DNA from: Hyphomicrobiales bacterium
GTDB taxonomy: Bacteria > Pseudomonadota > Alphaproteobacteria > Rhizobiales > JAJFHB01
Reading direction: 5' to 3'
Assembly (NCBI GenBank): GCA_021775755.1
Contig: JAJFHE010000036.1
Span: forward strand, 116,198 to 148,279
DNA: 32,082 bases
The notes beneath the pieces were generated by a model that was given only the letters and a program-made list of their open reading frames with translations, was not told where the DNA came from and ran no database searches. Shown here piece by piece: positions 29,866 through 32,082 of this stretch (position 1 is the stretch's first letter; every line of letters starts with the position of its first letter). The position numbers and the translations under genes were made by a program.

Positions 29866-31387
29866 GGCGGCACGCCCCGGCGCGCCCAATATCGCGCGCT
29901 GGCTGGCGCGTCATGCCGCGTTCCAACCCGATGCTCCGGCGATCGTCTATGAAGACGCGGCGCCGATTTCTTATGGCGAACTGCACCGGCGCGCCGGCGC
30001 CATGGCGGCGCATCTCGCCGATGCCCACACCATCCGCCCCGGCGACCGGATTGCCTGGCTCGGCTTCAACGATCCGGCGATGCTCGTGCTGCTGTTCGCC
30101 TGCGCCCGGCTCGGCGCCATTCTGGTACCGCTCAACTGGCGGCTGACGCCGGCGGAGCTTGGCTATATCGCCGCCGACTGCACACCGAAGGTCCTCTTCC
30201 ATGACGGCGATCATGCAGGCATTGCCGGCGACATCGTTACCGGCCCCGACGGGTGTCCGGCCCTGCCCGCCCCGCCCTGCAACAAGACGCAAGGGGCGCC
30301 GGCGCCGGATGCGGGGCGCCTCGGCGATCCGCTCCTCATCGTCTACACATCCGGCACAACCGGGCGGCCCAAGGGCGCCGTGCTCGACCAGCGCGCGCTC
30401 CTCGCCAACGCGCTCAACAGCATCGACATGCACGGCCTCACCGCCGCAGATACCGTGCTCGTGGTATTGCCGCTGTTTCATGTGGGCGGCCTCAACATCC
30501 AGCTGACGCCGGCGCTTTATGCCGGCGCCACCGTTCATCTTCACGCGCGCTTCGATCCAGATGCCGTGCTGGCGGCGATTGAAGCGGTGCGGCCGGATCT
30601 CCTCGTTCTCGTGCCCGCGACCATGACGGCGCTCACCGGCGATCCGGCGTGGGAGGCGGCGGACTTTTCCTGCCTGCGCATGTTGACGACCGGATCGACC
30701 ATCGTGCCCGTCGAACTCATCGCGCGGTTCGAGGCGCGCGGCATTTCCGTAATCCAGGTTTACGGCTCGACCGAGACCTGCCCGATCGCCACCTACCAGC
30801 GCCCCGGCGACTGCCGCACCCGGCCGGATGCCACCGGCAGACCTGCACTCTTGAGCGAGGTGCGCATTGTCGACGATGCCGGCCGCCCGGTGCGTGCCCC
30901 CGAAACGCCCGGCGAAATCCAGGTACGCGGCGACCATGTCATGCAGGGTTACTGGAACAACCCGGAGGCAACGCGCGAGGCGCTCAAGGACGGCTGGTTC
31001 GCCTCGGGCGATATCGGGCGCATCGATGCCTCCGGCGAACTCGTCTTCGAGGACCGCAAGTCGAACGTCATCATCTCCGGCGGCGAGAACATCTATCCCG
31101 CGGAAATCGAGCGCGTCTGCCGCGCCGTCGACGGCGTCGAGGAAATCGCGGTTGTCGGCGTCCCCGATGCGAAGTGGGACGAAGTCCCCGCCGCCGCCAT
31201 CGTGTCAGCCGGCGGCCCAGAGGCCATCGACGCCGTGCGCACGCGCCTCGAGGCGGAACTCGCCCGCTTCAAGCACCCCAAGCATTTCATCGCCATTGAA
31301 GCCCTGCCCCGCAACGCCATGGGCAAGGTGGTGGCGGAAGACGTGCGCGCGCTTGTGATGGAGAGGCTTAAGGCCGCGGGCGACTAG
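29858..31387 (+). CDS. AMP-dependent acyl-CoA synthetase/ligase
   Basis: A 509-residue ANL-superfamily adenylate-forming enzyme. The P-loop motif is YTSGTTGRPKGAV (about 163-175). YGSTETCP, GEIQVRGDHVMQGYWNNPEAT, the hinge DRKSNVIISGGENIYPAEIE and the catalytic lysine K490 in PRNAMGKV are all present. It activates a carboxylic acid as its CoA thioester; the substrate is probably the acid released earlier in the same operon, or one fed to the neighbouring dehydrogenase (inference). ATG 29858 overlaps the dehydrogenase gene by 8 bp. A short GGCGCG/CGCGCC hairpin begins on its stop codon (31387-31407). Confidence 0.93.
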   Translation: MTEAARPGAPNIARWLARHAAFQPDAPAIVYEDAAPISYGELHRRAGAMAAHLADAHTIRPGDRIAWLGFNDPAMLVLLFACARLGAILVPLNWRLTPAELGYIAADCTPKVLFHDGDHAGIAGDIVTGPDGCPALPAPPCNKTQGAPAPDAGRLGDPLLIVYTSGTTGRPKGAVLDQRALLANALNSIDMHGLTAADTVLVVLPLFHVGGLNIQLTPALYAGATVHLHARFDPDAVLAAIEAVRPDLLVLVPATMTALTGDPAWEAADFSCLRMLTTGSTIVPVELIARFEARGISVIQVYGSTETCPIATYQRPGDCRTRPDATGRPALLSEVRIVDDAGRPVRAPETPGEIQVRGDHVMQGYWNNPEATREALKDGWFASGDIGRIDASGELVFEDRKSNVIISGGENIYPAEIERVCRAVDGVEEIAVVGVPDAKWDEVPAAAIVSAGGPEAIDAVRTRLEAELARFKHPKHFIAIEALPRNAMGKVVAEDVRALVMERLKAAGD

Positions 31388-31549
31388 GCGCGGGCGAGCA
31401 GCGCGCCCTCCCGTCGCCACTCCCCGGTTCCACCGTCGCCACCCGGTCCGCCTTTCGTCATTACCCTTTCTCCTCTTCATCATTACCCGACTTGATCGTG
31501 TAATCCAGTAACCCCGGTCTCATGCTGTTTCCCGCACGGAGGCTACTGG

Positions 31550-31572
31550 ATCACCGTGTCAAGCAGGGTGAT
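31550..31572. repeat. Dispersed palindromic repeat (ATCACC...GGTGAT type)
   Basis: ATCACC (31550-31555) and GGTGAT (31567-31572) are inverted around GTGTCAAGCAG, in the context CTACTGG...GACG. This layout (tgg-atc-palindrome-gtcaag-gat-gac) is like short palindromic repeats scattered between genes of many alphaproteobacteria. Family membership is from memory of such elements, not a search. Confidence 0.55.
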
Positions 31573-31610
31573 GACGTGTGCAGGTGGACGATGCCGTTTC
31601 CTCACTCAAC

Positions 31611-31631
31611 ATCCCGGGCCTGACCCGGGAT
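31611..31631. repeat. Dispersed palindromic repeat (CCCGGG type), second copy
   Basis: ATCCCGGG (31611-31618) and CCCGGGAT (31624-31631) are perfect 8-base arms around CCTGA, followed by CCAGGGA. It looks like the same kind of intergenic palindrome as the one at 31550 but in the opposite orientation, as the CCTGAC/GTCAAG loops indicate. Confidence 0.6.
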
Positions 31632-31666
31632 CCAGGGACAGCGTCGCGAGGCCCGCCATCCCGCAC

Positions 31667-31708
31667 TGGACCCCGGCCCGCAATGGACCCCGGCCCGCAG
31701 GCCGGGGT
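31667..31708. repeat. Tandem 16-bp repeat ending in a GC hairpin
   Basis: TGGACCCCGGCCCGCA occurs twice (31667-31682 and 31684-31699), one base apart. The second copy continues into GGCCGGGGT, giving a perfect hairpin with 9-base arms ACCCCGGCC (31687-31695) and GGCCGGGGT (31700-31708). There is no T-run. It belongs to the same repeat cluster and could stop or stabilise transcripts from the ligase operon. Confidence 0.65.
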
Positions 31709-31976
31709 GTGGCCATTTCAATCGCGGAGAGTGTCGAACCGCACCGCCAAAAAAATAATTCGCACAATCTAATCCCCCACCCCTGAACCGCCCTTAGAGT
31801 CCCCGCTTGTGCTGCAGGCAACGGTGCCTGCGGCTGCGGAATGAGTTTCAACCAGACGGACCTGTCCCCGCCGGAACACACCGTTCCCGGCGAACGCCAC
31901 CGGCTTGCCCGAAATTGCGCGGGCCGAGCGCGGATGAACGAGGTCCGTCCTCCACGAGGGAGGATGACGAGAGAAG

Positions 31977-32082
31977 ATGGGTTTCAAAGTACCACCACCA
32001 GACAATCCGGGCGGACCGAAGCGGCCGCCGGGGTTCCGCATCGGCGAGCCGTTCGGCGCGTCGCCGTTTCTCGGTCCCGAAC
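31977..32082 (+). CDS. Possible start of an unknown gene, cut by the window end
   Basis: An ATG at 31977 opens a frame that runs to the window edge (35 residues). It reads MGFKVPPPDNPGGPKRPPGF and then RIGEPFGASPFLGPE, proline/glycine-rich. Third positions are GC-rich like the other genes, and a GAGG/GAGAG purine stretch lies upstream (the GGAGGA of the small inverted repeat is about 12-15 bases away). I do not recognise the product. An overlapping frame from ATG 31934 is also open, so the call is tentative. Confidence 0.4.
   Translation, partial: MGFKVPPPDNPGGPKRPPGFRIGEPFGASPFLGPE

Larger units (their letters stand above)
31388..31976. other. 589-bp intergenic region with palindromic repeats, no convincing gene
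   Basis: No frame here has the composition of the neighbouring genes. The first 160 bp are C-rich and carry only a small hairpin. Bases 31550-31708 hold three palindromic or tandem GC repeats, listed separately. 31709-31976 is less GC-rich around 31750-31775, then shows a small inverted repeat TCCTCC-ACGAG-GGAGGA shortly before a possible new gene. This last part may be the leader of that gene. Confidence 0.6.

Noticed and set aside
29669-30937. 422-codon minus-strand open frame
   Set aside because: It is antisense to the dehydrogenase-fold and ligase genes; its Arg/Gly-rich content is typical of a shadow frame.
31550-31708. CRISPR array or insertion-sequence ends
   Set aside because: The repeats are palindromic, unequal and lack regular spacers. 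There is no transposase gene and no target duplication visible.
31769-32041. Minus-strand 90-codon open frame near the right end
   Set aside because: It overlaps the plausible plus-strand start at 31977 and the leader region, and its translation is low-complexity with no motif.
1-32082. tRNA, rRNA, plasmid origin, integrase or phage genes
   Set aside because: I looked for conserved tRNA ends, rRNA blocks, integrase or transposase motifs and origin iterons and saw none. Covariance-model searches would be needed to exclude small RNAs.

Overview
The window is about 32 kb of GC-rich, densely coding DNA. Third codon positions are strongly GC-biased, and genes are packed into short operons with ATGA-type overlaps. 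The gene families (LIV-type transporters, HyuAB, FAH, DUF2783, MarR/GntR/LysR regulators) and the GGGATC-type palindromic repeats near the right end suggest an alphaproteobacterium, probably Hyphomicrobiales/Rhodobacterales-like. That assignment is an inference from gene style; no rRNA or tRNA is present. The whole window reads as a patchwork of catabolic modules, most with their own regulator and several with dedicated uptake.

Layout. (1) 1-3509, plus strand: the 3' part of a LysR regulator, then a Rieske-type ring-hydroxylating oxygenase alpha subunit, a GloA-like glyoxalase, an EutQ-like cupin and an NTF2/SnoaL-like protein. A minus-strand SDR dehydrogenase (3533-4291) meets them tail to tail. 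(2) 4424-6745: a Rieske domain fused to a ~420-residue helical domain I cannot name, transcribed divergently from a SufR-like winged-helix regulator that carries a cysteine cluster. A perfect 15-bp palindrome lies between them. (3) 6730-14213: a hydantoinase/oxoprolinase-type module. A GntR regulator, hyuA, hyuB and a TIM-barrel isomerase run on the minus strand. A proline-racemase-family protein and an AroE-like dehydrogenase run divergently on the plus strand. TTGTCGAC-type operator candidates lie at both promoters, and a bidirectional terminator closes the unit. (4) 14282-19166, minus strand: a complete LIV-type (HAAT) ABC importer, livG-livF-livH-livM plus the binding protein. (5) 19405-25467: a MarR regulator divergent from a homogentisate-dioxygenase-like / FAH / MBL-fold / FAD-monooxygenase / DUF2783 / MarR operon, which looks like a para-dihydroxy aromatic ring-cleavage pathway. 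(6) 25485-26582, minus: a cysteine-synthase-like PLP enzyme. (7) 26811-31387, plus: a NicX-like (2,5-dihydroxypyridine dioxygenase / M29-like) protein, an alpha/beta hydrolase, an acyl-CoA-dehydrogenase-fold protein without the usual catalytic glutamate, and an acyl-CoA ligase, all overlapping. (8) 31388-32082: repeat-bearing intergenic DNA and the start of a possible unknown gene.

How they may work together. Modules 3 and 4 are adjacent and convergent on one terminator. Together they could import and degrade a small amide, imide or cyclic amino-acid-like compound. Module 5 provides ring hydroxylation, extradiol-type cleavage and acylpyruvate hydrolysis, but no maleylacetoacetate isomerase is visible. 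Module 7 pairs a ring-opening dioxygenase-like enzyme with a hydrolase and then CoA chemistry. That combination does not match the textbook nicotinate pathway and is the best candidate here for an undescribed catabolic route.
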